Below are positions 1-5,165 of a DNA stretch of 6,266 bases, in pieces. The first letter of the stretch is position 1. Each line of letters begins with the position of its first letter. The notes under the pieces were generated by a model. The model saw only the letters and a list, made by a program, of their open reading frames with translations, did not search any database and had not been told where the DNA came from. The position numbers and the translations under genes are program-made. The stretch comes from an uncultured Bacilli bacterium (GTDB lineage Bacteria > Bacillota_I > Bacilli_A > RF39 > UBA660): positions 1 through 6,266 of the forward strand of contig CALVUV010000074.1 of NCBI GenBank assembly GCA_944363685.1, in the 5' to 3' direction.

Positions 1-23
1 TTTTATCTTCTAGTAAAATAGTA

Positions 24-65
24 ATAAAAAAGATAGATTTGACTTTTATTTAGTCTTTTCTATCT
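24..65 (-). terminator. Intrinsic terminator closing the epimerase-DUF616 unit
   Basis: On the minus strand, about 30 bases after the DUF616 stop, AGATAGA (65-59) pairs with TCTATCT (37-31). A symmetric AAA/AAA internal loop follows, then GACT (55-52) pairing with AGTC (44-41) around a 7-base loop. A run of T follows directly on the minus strand (positions 30-26, continuing from the stem). The stem, loop and U-tract fit a Rho-independent terminator, although the stem is AT-rich and the internal loop weakens it. It is placed to end the transcript of the last two genes. On the plus strand the stem is not followed by T residues, so it looks one-directional. Confidence 0.75.
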
Positions 66-93
66 GAACTGTAACAAAAAAATGTAATTTCTA

Positions 94-1296
94 CTATTTT
101 TTTTTAATTTTAGAAACCATCTTTCGTAAAGGAGCAGTTATTTTCCAAGAATAACTATTAAGAAGTGATGATATTTCTTTTTTTAAATTTTGATTTTCGT
201 GGTCTAAATTAGCTATTTTAGTTGTAAAATCTGATTTCTGCTCATAACTGTCCTTAATAGAATCTTTAAAAAGTCTAAAATAACCATCCTTATCTAGTAT
301 TGATATCTTTAGTTGCATGCTTACTTGGTCATCTTTTTTAAATTTTTTATTAATAATAATTTGTGGGTCATTATTGCAAGAAATAAACTTATCTTTATAT
401 AGTATAAAATTTATATAAGTCATTTCATTTTTAGATATTCCATTTAGTCTAACAATTTCAAAACATATATCTTTTGTATCTGCTAAATCTATTCTAAGTT
501 TATTAATACTTTCATCTATCTTAATATTTGCAATATAGAAATTATCTTTTTTTAAATAATCAAACACTTCACTATCTGCTTCATTAAACTCATCATTATA
601 AGTATAATAAACTTGATATTTATAGTCATAATATTCTTTTTTATGCGGAGTATAATCTATATATTCATTATGCCAAACATCTAAGGGAATAACTTTAAAT
701 GGTAATCTTGTAACACTAAGGCAATACATAAAACTTAATTGATCCCTTTTACTATATTTTAAAATCATATCAAACCATAATTCCATAGTTTTTTTTACTA
801 AAGGGTCTCTATTCCTTTTAATAATTAAAGTCATTTCCAACAAGCCTAAATTATCTTGAAAATTTTCTTTTTCATAAAAAGATAATAATTTATTAATTTT
901 ATCTTTAGAATCTTTTTGGTATCTTAGACATACCTTTGCTTCTTCTCTAATAGAATTTCTAGCAAAATGTTTACAAGCAGCAAGTAAGTCTTTTTTTAAA
1001 TCAAAGTATTTATGTAAAAAATTAGTTACACTCTTCTTAAATATGATAGAAGCATCTATCCATATACTTAAATCATAATTCTTATCAATATATGGATGTC
1101 CTAACATTTTTATTTTTCTAGATAAATAATGATTATCTAAATTATTATCTTCAATATGAATGATTTTCCAACTATTAGAAGTAATTTTCTTATTATTAGT
1201 AAAACATATATAATCAATATTATCTTCTTTTACTAAAACTTCTTTCAAGTCATCATAATCTCCAGTAATACACGTATATACACAAACTTTTTCCAT
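94..1296 (-). CDS. DUF616 family glycosyltransferase-like protein with C-terminal coiled coil
   Basis: A 400-residue protein of the DUF616 family (bacterial relatives of plant TOD1 and MUCI70), probably a cytoplasmic or membrane-peripheral glycosyltransferase for a surface polysaccharide. The family domain covers about residues 3-215. It opens with VYTCITGDYDDL (6-17), has an aspartate-containing strand SIWIDAS (77-83), a KHFARNSIREEA segment (109-120), and the conserved RDQLSF motif (184-189). Residues about 250-335 form a separate strand-rich module containing LRIDLAD (267-273), of a kind often seen behind glycosyltransferase domains. A short coiled coil (about 355-378) and the tail SYSWKITAPLRK (381-392) follow; this tail is common at the ends of polysaccharide glycosyltransferases. 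There is no signal peptide or transmembrane helix. The start lies 2 bases after the epimerase stop, with its ribosome site (AAGGAAG) inside that gene, so translation is probably coupled. The stop is tandem TAG TAG after an A9 run. Substrate is inferred, not shown. Confidence 0.8.
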   Translation of the reverse strand: MEKVCVYTCITGDYDDLKEVLVKEDNIDYICFTNNKKITSNSWKIIHIEDNNLDNHYLSRKIKMLGHPYIDKNYDLSIWIDASIIFKKSVTNFLHKYFDLKKDLLAACKHFARNSIREEAKVCLRYQKDSKDKINKLLSFYEKENFQDNLGLLEMTLIIKRNRDPLVKKTMELWFDMILKYSKRDQLSFMYCLSVTRLPFKVIPLDVWHNEYIDYTPHKKEYYDYKYQVYYTYNDEFNEADSEVFDYLKKDNFYIANIKIDESINKLRIDLADTKDICFEIVRLNGISKNEMTYINFILYKDKFISCNNDPQIIINKKFKKDDQVSMQLKISILDKDGYFRLFKDSIKDSYEQKSDFTTKIANLDHENQNLKKEISSLLNSYSWKITAPLRKMVSKIKKK

Positions 1297-1298
1297 AA

Positions 1299-2279
1299 CT
1301 ATCTTCCTTTATAAAATTCTTTATACCATTTAATAAATTTATGTAGCCCCTCTTCTATTGATGTATTAGGAACAAAAGATGTATCATTTCTTAAATCAGT
1401 AATATCAGCATAAGTCTCATAAACATCCCCAGGTTGCATTGGCAAATACACTTTTTTAGCATCCTTACCAATCTCTTTTTCTAATATTTTAACAAAATCA
1501 CTAATCTTCACTGGTCTATTATTACCTATATTATATATTTTATAAGCTACACCATCTTCATCGTTAGAAGGAATCTTATCTATTAAATTAACAATACCTG
1601 TAACTATATCATCAATATAAGTAAAATCACGATACATATCCCCGTTATTAAATATTTTAATTTCTTTATCATTAAAAATATTATTAGTAAAAGAAAAGTA
1701 AGCCATATCTGGTCGTCCATAAGGACCATATACAGTAAAAAATCTAAGACCTGTTGTCTTTATTCCATATAAATTACTATAAGCATATGCCATCAATTCA
1801 TCACTTTTCTTAGTAGCAGCATATAAACTAACAGGTCTATCTACTTTATCAGTAGTAGCATATGGAACTTTTTTATTTTTTCCATAAACAGAGCTAGATG
1901 AAGCAAATAACAAATGTTTAACAGGATAGTTTCTACAACACTCTAAAATATTAAAAAAACCAATAATATTAGAAGTAATATAAGCGTCGGGATGATCAAT
2001 ACTATACCTTACCCCAGCTTGAGCTGCTAAATTAATAACTACATCAAAATTATATTCTTGAAAAAGATTCATTATTTCATCTTTATTAGATATATCCATT
2101 TTTATAAAAATAAAATTTTTATATTCCTTTAGTATTTTCAATCTTTCTTTTTTTAAATTAACATCATAATAATCATTAAGATTATCTACAGCAATTACTT
2201 CGTAATTTAACTCTAACAGTCTTTTACTTAAATGAAACCCAATAAAACCAGCACCACCAGTTACTAATATTTTCTCCAT
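1299..2279 (-). CDS. UDP-glucuronate 4-epimerase family protein (NAD-dependent SDR)
   Basis: A 326-residue extended short-chain dehydrogenase/reductase, full length for UDP-glucuronate 4-epimerases (CapI/LpsL/GAE type), which interconvert UDP-glucuronate and UDP-galacturonate in the cytoplasm. The NAD-binding motif TGGAGFIG is at residues 7-14. The catalytic Ser region is SSSSVYG (127-133), and the YxxxK pair is Tyr153/Lys157. Subfamily-typical segments are DNLNDYYDVNLKKERL (32-47), LAAQAGVRYS (84-93), RFFTVYGPYGRPDMA (179-193) and the late motif MQPGDVYETYAD (281-292). These point to the glucuronate epimerase group rather than GalE, though related WbpP-type enzymes acting on UDP-GlcNAc/GlcNAcA cannot be excluded. 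It has its own putative promoter. Its AAGGAG site lies 12 bases before the ATG, which is long. No alternative in-frame start exists, and the N-terminus fits the family. It is followed by DUF616 after 2 bases, suggesting the epimerase feeds that transferase. Confidence 0.9.
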   Translation of the reverse strand: MEKILVTGGAGFIGFHLSKRLLELNYEVIAVDNLNDYYDVNLKKERLKILKEYKNFIFIKMDISNKDEIMNLFQEYNFDVVINLAAQAGVRYSIDHPDAYITSNIIGFFNILECCRNYPVKHLLFASSSSVYGKNKKVPYATTDKVDRPVSLYAATKKSDELMAYAYSNLYGIKTTGLRFFTVYGPYGRPDMAYFSFTNNIFNDKEIKIFNNGDMYRDFTYIDDIVTGIVNLIDKIPSNDEDGVAYKIYNIGNNRPVKISDFVKILEKEIGKDAKKVYLPMQPGDVYETYADITDLRNDTSFVPNTSIEEGLHKFIKWYKEFYKGR

Positions 2280-2291
2280 ATAGTATGTCCA

Positions 2292-2297
2292 CTCCTT
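2292..2297 (-). promoter_or_regulatory. Ribosome binding site of the epimerase, unusually far from ATG
   Basis: AAGGAG on the minus strand ends 12 bases before the ATG at 2279, where 5-9 bases is usual. There is no ATG, GTG or TTG in frame closer to it, so the start is kept. Reduced translation is possible. Confidence 0.6.
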
Positions 2298-2308
2298 TTT
2301 TGTAAATT

Positions 2309-2317
2309 ATTATAACA
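2309..2317 (-). promoter_or_regulatory. Extended -10 promoter for the epimerase-DUF616 pair
   Basis: The minus strand reads TGTTATAAT, a perfect TGnTATAAT extended -10. It lies 10-18 bases past the SGNH stop and about 30 bases before the epimerase ATG. No convincing -35 is seen at 16-18 bases, which is tolerated by extended -10 promoters. Initiation would fall near 2302 and give a leader of about 22 bases. AT-rich DNA produces such matches by chance, so this is moderate evidence. Confidence 0.5.
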
Positions 2318-2326
2318 GAAAAACAA

Positions 2327-3010
2327 TTAATTTAGATATTTTTCTAATTCTTTAGTAATAATCTTATAACCATCCTCATTTATATGAAGGCCATCAGTAG
2401 TATAATCTTCATTTAAAAGGCCTTCATCATCAACTAATTTATTGTAGATATTTATATATGTTATATTCTCTTTTTTAGCATATTTTTCTAATTGATTATT
2501 TATCTCTTTAATATCCTCATTTTTTCTTCCTTCTACACCTTTTTTATTAACTTTTTCATTAACAGGATAAATACTTTCTAAATAAATCTCTGTTTCTTTT
2601 CTATTCTCTTTTATTTCTTCTATAATTTTCTTTATATTGTTTACAATCTCATCAACACTTCTATCATCTCTTAAATCATTAGTACCAATCAATATAAAAA
2701 CTTTAGAGGGATTATAATTATAAACCCTATTTTTCATATCATTTAATATATCTTCAGTTGTATTACTTATAATGCCACTATTAACAACTGGCAGATTAGG
2801 AAAATATTTATCTAAATCATAAAATTCCGTAATAGAATCGCCTAAAAACAAATAATTAGTATAACCTTCTTTTATAGTTTCTAGCTCTTTTTCATATGTT
2901 TGTTTTTCATCTTCGCTTTTATTTTTTAACTCATCAATAGAATTATTTTTATTATTAATCATCAATAGTAAAACACTATTTAAAATTATACTAATCGCTA
3001 ATATTGCCAA
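2327..3010 (-). CDS. Membrane-anchored SGNH/GDSL hydrolase, N-terminus probably displaced by a frameshift
   Basis: The open frame, counted here from a TTG, gives 227 residues of an SGNH-fold esterase or acylhydrolase. All catalytic blocks are present: GDS with nucleophile Ser59 (57-59), block II Gly79 in NSGI, GTND with Asn111 (109-112), and DGLH with Asp206 and His209. A hydrophobic segment (about residues 2-18) followed by a charged, probably coiled-coil linker (about 22-48) makes it a single-pass anchor with the catalytic domain outside. Likely substrates are acyl esters, for example O-acetyl groups on the polysaccharide made by this locus, but specificity cannot be read from the motifs. 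The start is doubtful. There is no ribosome site before the TTG, and the frame stays open upstream only to a TAA at 3058-3056 with no ATG. A strong ribosome site and ATG at 3138 open a lysine-rich ORF in the neighbouring frame that looks like the missing cytoplasmic tail. The catalytic core itself is undamaged. Confidence 0.75.
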   Translation of the reverse strand: MAILAISIILNSVLLLMINNKNNSIDELKNKSEDEKQTYEKELETIKEGYTNYLFLGDSITEFYDLDKYFPNLPVVNSGIISNTTEDILNDMKNRVYNYNPSKVFILIGTNDLRDDRSVDEIVNNIKKIIEEIKENRKETEIYLESIYPVNEKVNKKGVEGRKNEDIKEINNQLEKYAKKENITYINIYNKLVDDEGLLNEDYTTDGLHINEDGYKIITKELEKYLN

Positions 3011-3138
3011 ATACTTTTTATTACTATTATTCTTTTTAGTGATGATGAACTGTTCTTATAATACATACTCTTATTTTTTTCTATTCGCGTACTGTATTTT
3101 TTCTTTTTATTTTTCTTAGAAGTTTTCCTAATCATCAT
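2998..3138 (-). other. Lysine-rich 46-codon ORF, likely the out-of-frame N-terminus of the SGNH hydrolase
   Basis: Starting at ATG 3138 (or the adjacent ATG at 3135), this ORF encodes a very basic peptide beginning MMIRKTSKKNKKKK and ends at TAG 2998-3000, overlapping the SGNH frame. It has the best ribosome site in this gap. Peptides this basic are typical of the cytoplasmic tail before a signal anchor. One extra base in the A5 run at 3037-3033 would join it to the SGNH frame, giving SSSSLKKNNSNKKY followed directly by the membrane helix. A second A5 run at 3019-3015 would also serve. I therefore read it as the displaced start of the hydrolase (about 42 extra residues). A free-standing small basic protein is the less likely alternative. 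Confidence 0.55.
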
Positions 3139-3141
3139 TAT

Positions 3142-3150
3142 CCCCTCTTT
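3142..3150 (-). promoter_or_regulatory. Ribosome binding site AAAGAGGGG that points to ATG 3138/3135
   Basis: The minus-strand sequence AAAGAGGGG lies 3 bases before ATG 3138 and 6 before ATG 3135. Measured from GAGG, the spacings are 5 and 8, both workable. It is the only clear Shine-Dalgarno between tupA and the SGNH core, and is the main reason to think the annotated TTG is not the original start. Confidence 0.65.
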
Positions 3151-3161
3151 ACATCAATATG

Positions 3162-3170
3162 AGTATAACA
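3162..3170 (-). promoter_or_regulatory. Extended -10 promoter upstream of the SGNH gene
   Basis: TGTTATACT on the minus strand matches TGnTATAAT with one difference. It lies about 25 bases before ATG 3138. The best -35-like hexamer, TTAACA, sits 15 bases upstream, which is slightly close. A 7-base inverted repeat (TAACATT, 8-base spacer, AATGTTA; 3166-3187) covers the region between the two hexamers and could be an operator. In DNA this AT-rich both are tentative. Confidence 0.45.
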
Positions 3171-3231
3171 TTAAAACAAAAATGTTAAAAGTTAAAAGAA
3201 AAGGACTTGACACATTTTTTTCAATCATAAT

Positions 3232-4092
3232 CTATCTTTTGCTTAAAATTAATTTTTCGCCTAATAACTTATCAGCTTCTTCTACAATATTAGGATCCCA
3301 ACCAGCTTGTGGGAAAAAGGTTAATTCCCCAAAATATATCTTATTATTAGCATAATACAAATCAACTCTAACAAAAGGAAAGCCCTCTGATAATTTAGAT
3401 GCAATTTTAAACATCTCTTTTATACGTTTAGGCTTAGGATATTGATGATTATAATCTTCATTTAAAGAATCTTTATTATACTTTTTTAAATTCCAATCCT
3501 CATCAAAAAATCTAAACTTAGTATGTCCACTTTTTCTATTAGTACAAACCATAACAGAATCAACTTTACCATCAAAACACATAAACTTATAATCATCAAA
3601 GCTATTAGTAGTTTTATCATACATATATTTTTCAATAAGTATTTTAGGTTTTACTCTCTTATATGGCCATTCCCTCCATTGATAATAATAATTTTTAGAC
3701 ATATGATAGTTTATTTTTTCTTTAACTTTATTTATATCTAGCTTACTCTTATCTTCACAAATAATATAACTACCACTATCATGATTGCATTTTATTACAA
3801 ATTTATTAGGTAATTTATCAAAATCTATTTCTTCAACCTTATCATATACACCTATTAATGGAATTAAATATTGTTTTCCAATTTTTTCTTTAATATAACT
3901 TCTAACAGCATATTTATCAACTATTTTTGACATCAATGGATTATGATAATAAAGTTTTAACCAATTTAGTTTTTCATTAAAAGTCTGAGGATTACGCAAA
4001 TTTAACTTCTTTCCCATAACTTGATAATAATAGTGCTTTGTAAACTTTTTGCTAGGTATATAATTTCTAAATTTACTCTCATAAATATTCAT
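3232..4092 (-). CDS. TupA-like ATP-grasp ligase
   Basis: A 286-residue protein of the ATP-grasp TupA-like family, named after TupA of the Bacillus halodurans teichuronopeptide locus. ATP-grasp enzymes activate a carboxylate as acyl phosphate and couple it to an amine. Family hallmarks seen in order are NPQTFNEKLNWLKLY (34-48), VDKYAVRSYI (58-67), LPNKFVIKCNHDSG (94-107; Lys101 and His104 in the nucleotide-binding region), ILIEKYM (151-157), DDYKFMCFDGKV (166-177) and the metal-binding end VRVDLYY...FGELTFFPQAGW with Asp244 and Glu256. No membrane segment or signal peptide is present, so it acts in the cytoplasm. Its ATG is 3 bases after the opine synthase stop, and its GAGG ribosome site is inside that gene, so the two are surely co-expressed. 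Working inference: it forms an amide between a uronic acid and an amino compound, probably the product of the neighbour. Substrates are not provable from sequence. Confidence 0.85.
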   Translation of the reverse strand: MNIYESKFRNYIPSKKFTKHYYYQVMGKKLNLRNPQTFNEKLNWLKLYYHNPLMSKIVDKYAVRSYIKEKIGKQYLIPLIGVYDKVEEIDFDKLPNKFVIKCNHDSGSYIICEDKSKLDINKVKEKINYHMSKNYYYQWREWPYKRVKPKILIEKYMYDKTTNSFDDYKFMCFDGKVDSVMVCTNRKSGHTKFRFFDEDWNLKKYNKDSLNEDYNHQYPKPKRIKEMFKIASKLSEGFPFVRVDLYYANNKIYFGELTFFPQAGWDPNIVEEADKLLGEKLILSKR

Positions 4093-4095
4093 ACA

Positions 4096-5055
4096 TTAAC
4101 CTCTTTCTTGATAATCATTTATTTTTTGATCCAATATTTTTCCATTTTCTATAATAGTTGCCTTATGTAATACTTCGTTTTCTTGTTCTTCAATTAAATC
4201 ATTTATATAATTTATAATAATTTTAGAACACTCTAAACTAAAAGTCTGATAAAAAATACTTGGTGTATGATCTACTACATAATGAATAATATCATCTACT
4301 AAATATATAGGATTATCTATAGTTGTCGGATGACTAGTCTCTATCGCACCTTTTAAATCACAACTAACATCAATAATCATACTACCTTTTTTCATTTTTT
4401 TAAGATCTTCTTGATATATTATATGGTCCCTTCTTTTTACATCCCATAAAACACAATTAACAATTAAATCATATTTATATAAATTTTCCCTTAATAATTC
4501 CTCTAAATCTCTTGTATATATATCTACATTAACTCCTAATTTTGATAAAGCTTTATACGCTCCATGTGCAGTATTACCATTTCCAATAATAGCAGCATTT
4601 AAATTATCAGGAAGTCTTCCTAAATAATTAATTGCATTATAACAAGCTACTTCTCCCGCTAAAATATTATTCTTATAGAAAACATGTCTATTTTTATAAA
4701 ACATATCTTCAAAAGCAATAGCAGTTATTTTTTTATCTAGCAATAAATCTGTTAAATCTCTATTTTTAACAGCATGAACCCATCCAAAAATAACCTGTTT
4801 TTCTTTTAATTTATCTAAATAATTAGCATCTCCAATTTTAGGATCACAAATTATATCTTGCTTTAATACCTCATCAAAAGAAACAACATTACACCCAACT
4901 TTTTCAAATTCACTATCAGAAATTCCTAATATTTTTCCATAGCCTTTTTCAAAATATAAACAATCTTTTTCTTTTATTTTTTCTATATCTTTAGGTAATA
5001 AAACTCTTCTTTTCTCATTTTCCTTAACAGGAATTACAAAACCAACTGTTTTCAT
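4096..5055 (-). CDS. ceo: N5-(carboxyethyl)ornithine synthase family (opine-type dehydrogenase)
   Basis: A 319-residue relative of Lactococcus N5-(carboxyethyl)ornithine synthase, which uses NADPH to condense pyruvate with the side-chain amine of L-ornithine, or of lysine to give N6-(1-carboxyethyl)lysine. It belongs to the alanine dehydrogenase/transhydrogenase fold. Visible are the N-terminal MKTVGFVIP and EKRR (14-17), YFEKGYG (34-40), FGWVHAV (90-96) with a likely catalytic His94, the Rossmann loop IGNGNTAHGA (157-166), IDVSCD (228-233) and VDHTPSIF (261-268). Length is close to the Lactococcus enzyme (about 313), with a slightly longer tail. ATG 5055 is chosen because GGAGG lies 6 bases upstream and the protein then begins like the family. 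An upstream TTG at 5085 would add ten unrelated residues. It has its own promoter with a palindrome, and is paired with the TupA-like ligase. The lysine or ornithine preference cannot be told from sequence. Confidence 0.88.
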   Translation of the reverse strand: MKTVGFVIPVKENEKRRVLLPKDIEKIKEKDCLYFEKGYGKILGISDSEFEKVGCNVVSFDEVLKQDIICDPKIGDANYLDKLKEKQVIFGWVHAVKNRDLTDLLLDKKITAIAFEDMFYKNRHVFYKNNILAGEVACYNAINYLGRLPDNLNAAIIGNGNTAHGAYKALSKLGVNVDIYTRDLEELLRENLYKYDLIVNCVLWDVKRRDHIIYQEDLKKMKKGSMIIDVSCDLKGAIETSHPTTIDNPIYLVDDIIHYVVDHTPSIFYQTFSLECSKIIINYINDLIEEQENEVLHKATIIENGKILDQKINDYQERG

Positions 5056-5061
5056 TTTACT

Positions 5062-5066
5062 CCTCC
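5062..5066 (-). promoter_or_regulatory. GGAGG ribosome site that fixes the opine synthase start
   Basis: GGAGG on the minus strand, 6 bases before ATG 5055. It would lie inside the coding region if TTG 5085 were the start, so it decides in favour of the ATG. Confidence 0.85.
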
Positions 5067-5083
5067 AACTGCATAATTCTGCC

Positions 5084-5097
5084 AATGATATATCATT
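5084..5097 (-). promoter_or_regulatory. 14-bp perfect palindrome at the opine synthase transcription start, candidate operator
   Basis: AATGATATATCATT is its own reverse complement over 14 bases. It begins one base past the -10 hexamer and spans the expected initiation site (about 5091). That is a classic place for a repressor dimer to bind. The half-site is only 7 bases and AT-rich, so chance is possible. No regulator gene is present in the window. Confidence 0.4.
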
Positions 5098-5126
5098 ATA
5101 ATAACTAAATATCTAATAATTTTCAA
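5098..5126 (-). promoter_or_regulatory. Sigma-70/SigA-type promoter of the opine synthase-ligase pair
   Basis: On the minus strand TTGAAA (5126-5121) and TATTAT (5103-5098) are separated by exactly 17 bases; each differs from the consensus by one base. It sits between the rmlB terminator and the gene, giving a leader of about 36 bases. An overlapping TATAAT (5100-5095) is an alternative -10, but with 20-base spacing. Confidence 0.65.
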
Positions 5127-5138
5127 CAATAATATTTT

Positions 5139-5165
5139 AAAAAACTTGACATATTTTGCCAAGTT
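5139..5165 (-). terminator. Intrinsic terminator directly after rmlB
   Basis: AACTTGGCA (5165-5157) pairs with TGTCAAGTT (5151-5143) over 9 pairs, including one G-U, around the 5-base loop AAATA. The arm ends in and is followed by T residues on the minus strand (5144-5139). The 5' arm overlaps the rmlB stop codon TAA (5166-5164), so ribosome position may affect folding. It separates rmlB from the following unit, which has its own promoter. Confidence 0.75.

Noticed and set aside
97..105. A9 run at the end of the DUF616 gene as a phase-variation tract
   Set aside because: It encodes only the last lysines, directly before tandem TAG stops; slippage would change just the tail.
2330..2346. Short inverted repeat at the end of the SGNH gene as a terminator
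   Set aside because: Only a 5-bp TTAGA/TCTAA stem, no proper U-tract, and it falls inside the coding end.
3207..3235. Perfect TTGACA on the plus strand
   Set aside because: No acceptable -10 at 16-18 bases and no plus-strand gene downstream.
3523..3741. Plus-strand 72-codon ORF
   Set aside because: It lies wholly antisense to the well-conserved ligase gene, has low-complexity Ile/Phe-rich composition from AT-rich DNA, and shows no recognisable domain.
5056..5085. Upstream TTG start adding ten residues to the opine synthase
   Set aside because: The GGAGG ribosome site is inside this extension, and the family N-terminus begins at the ATG at 5055.
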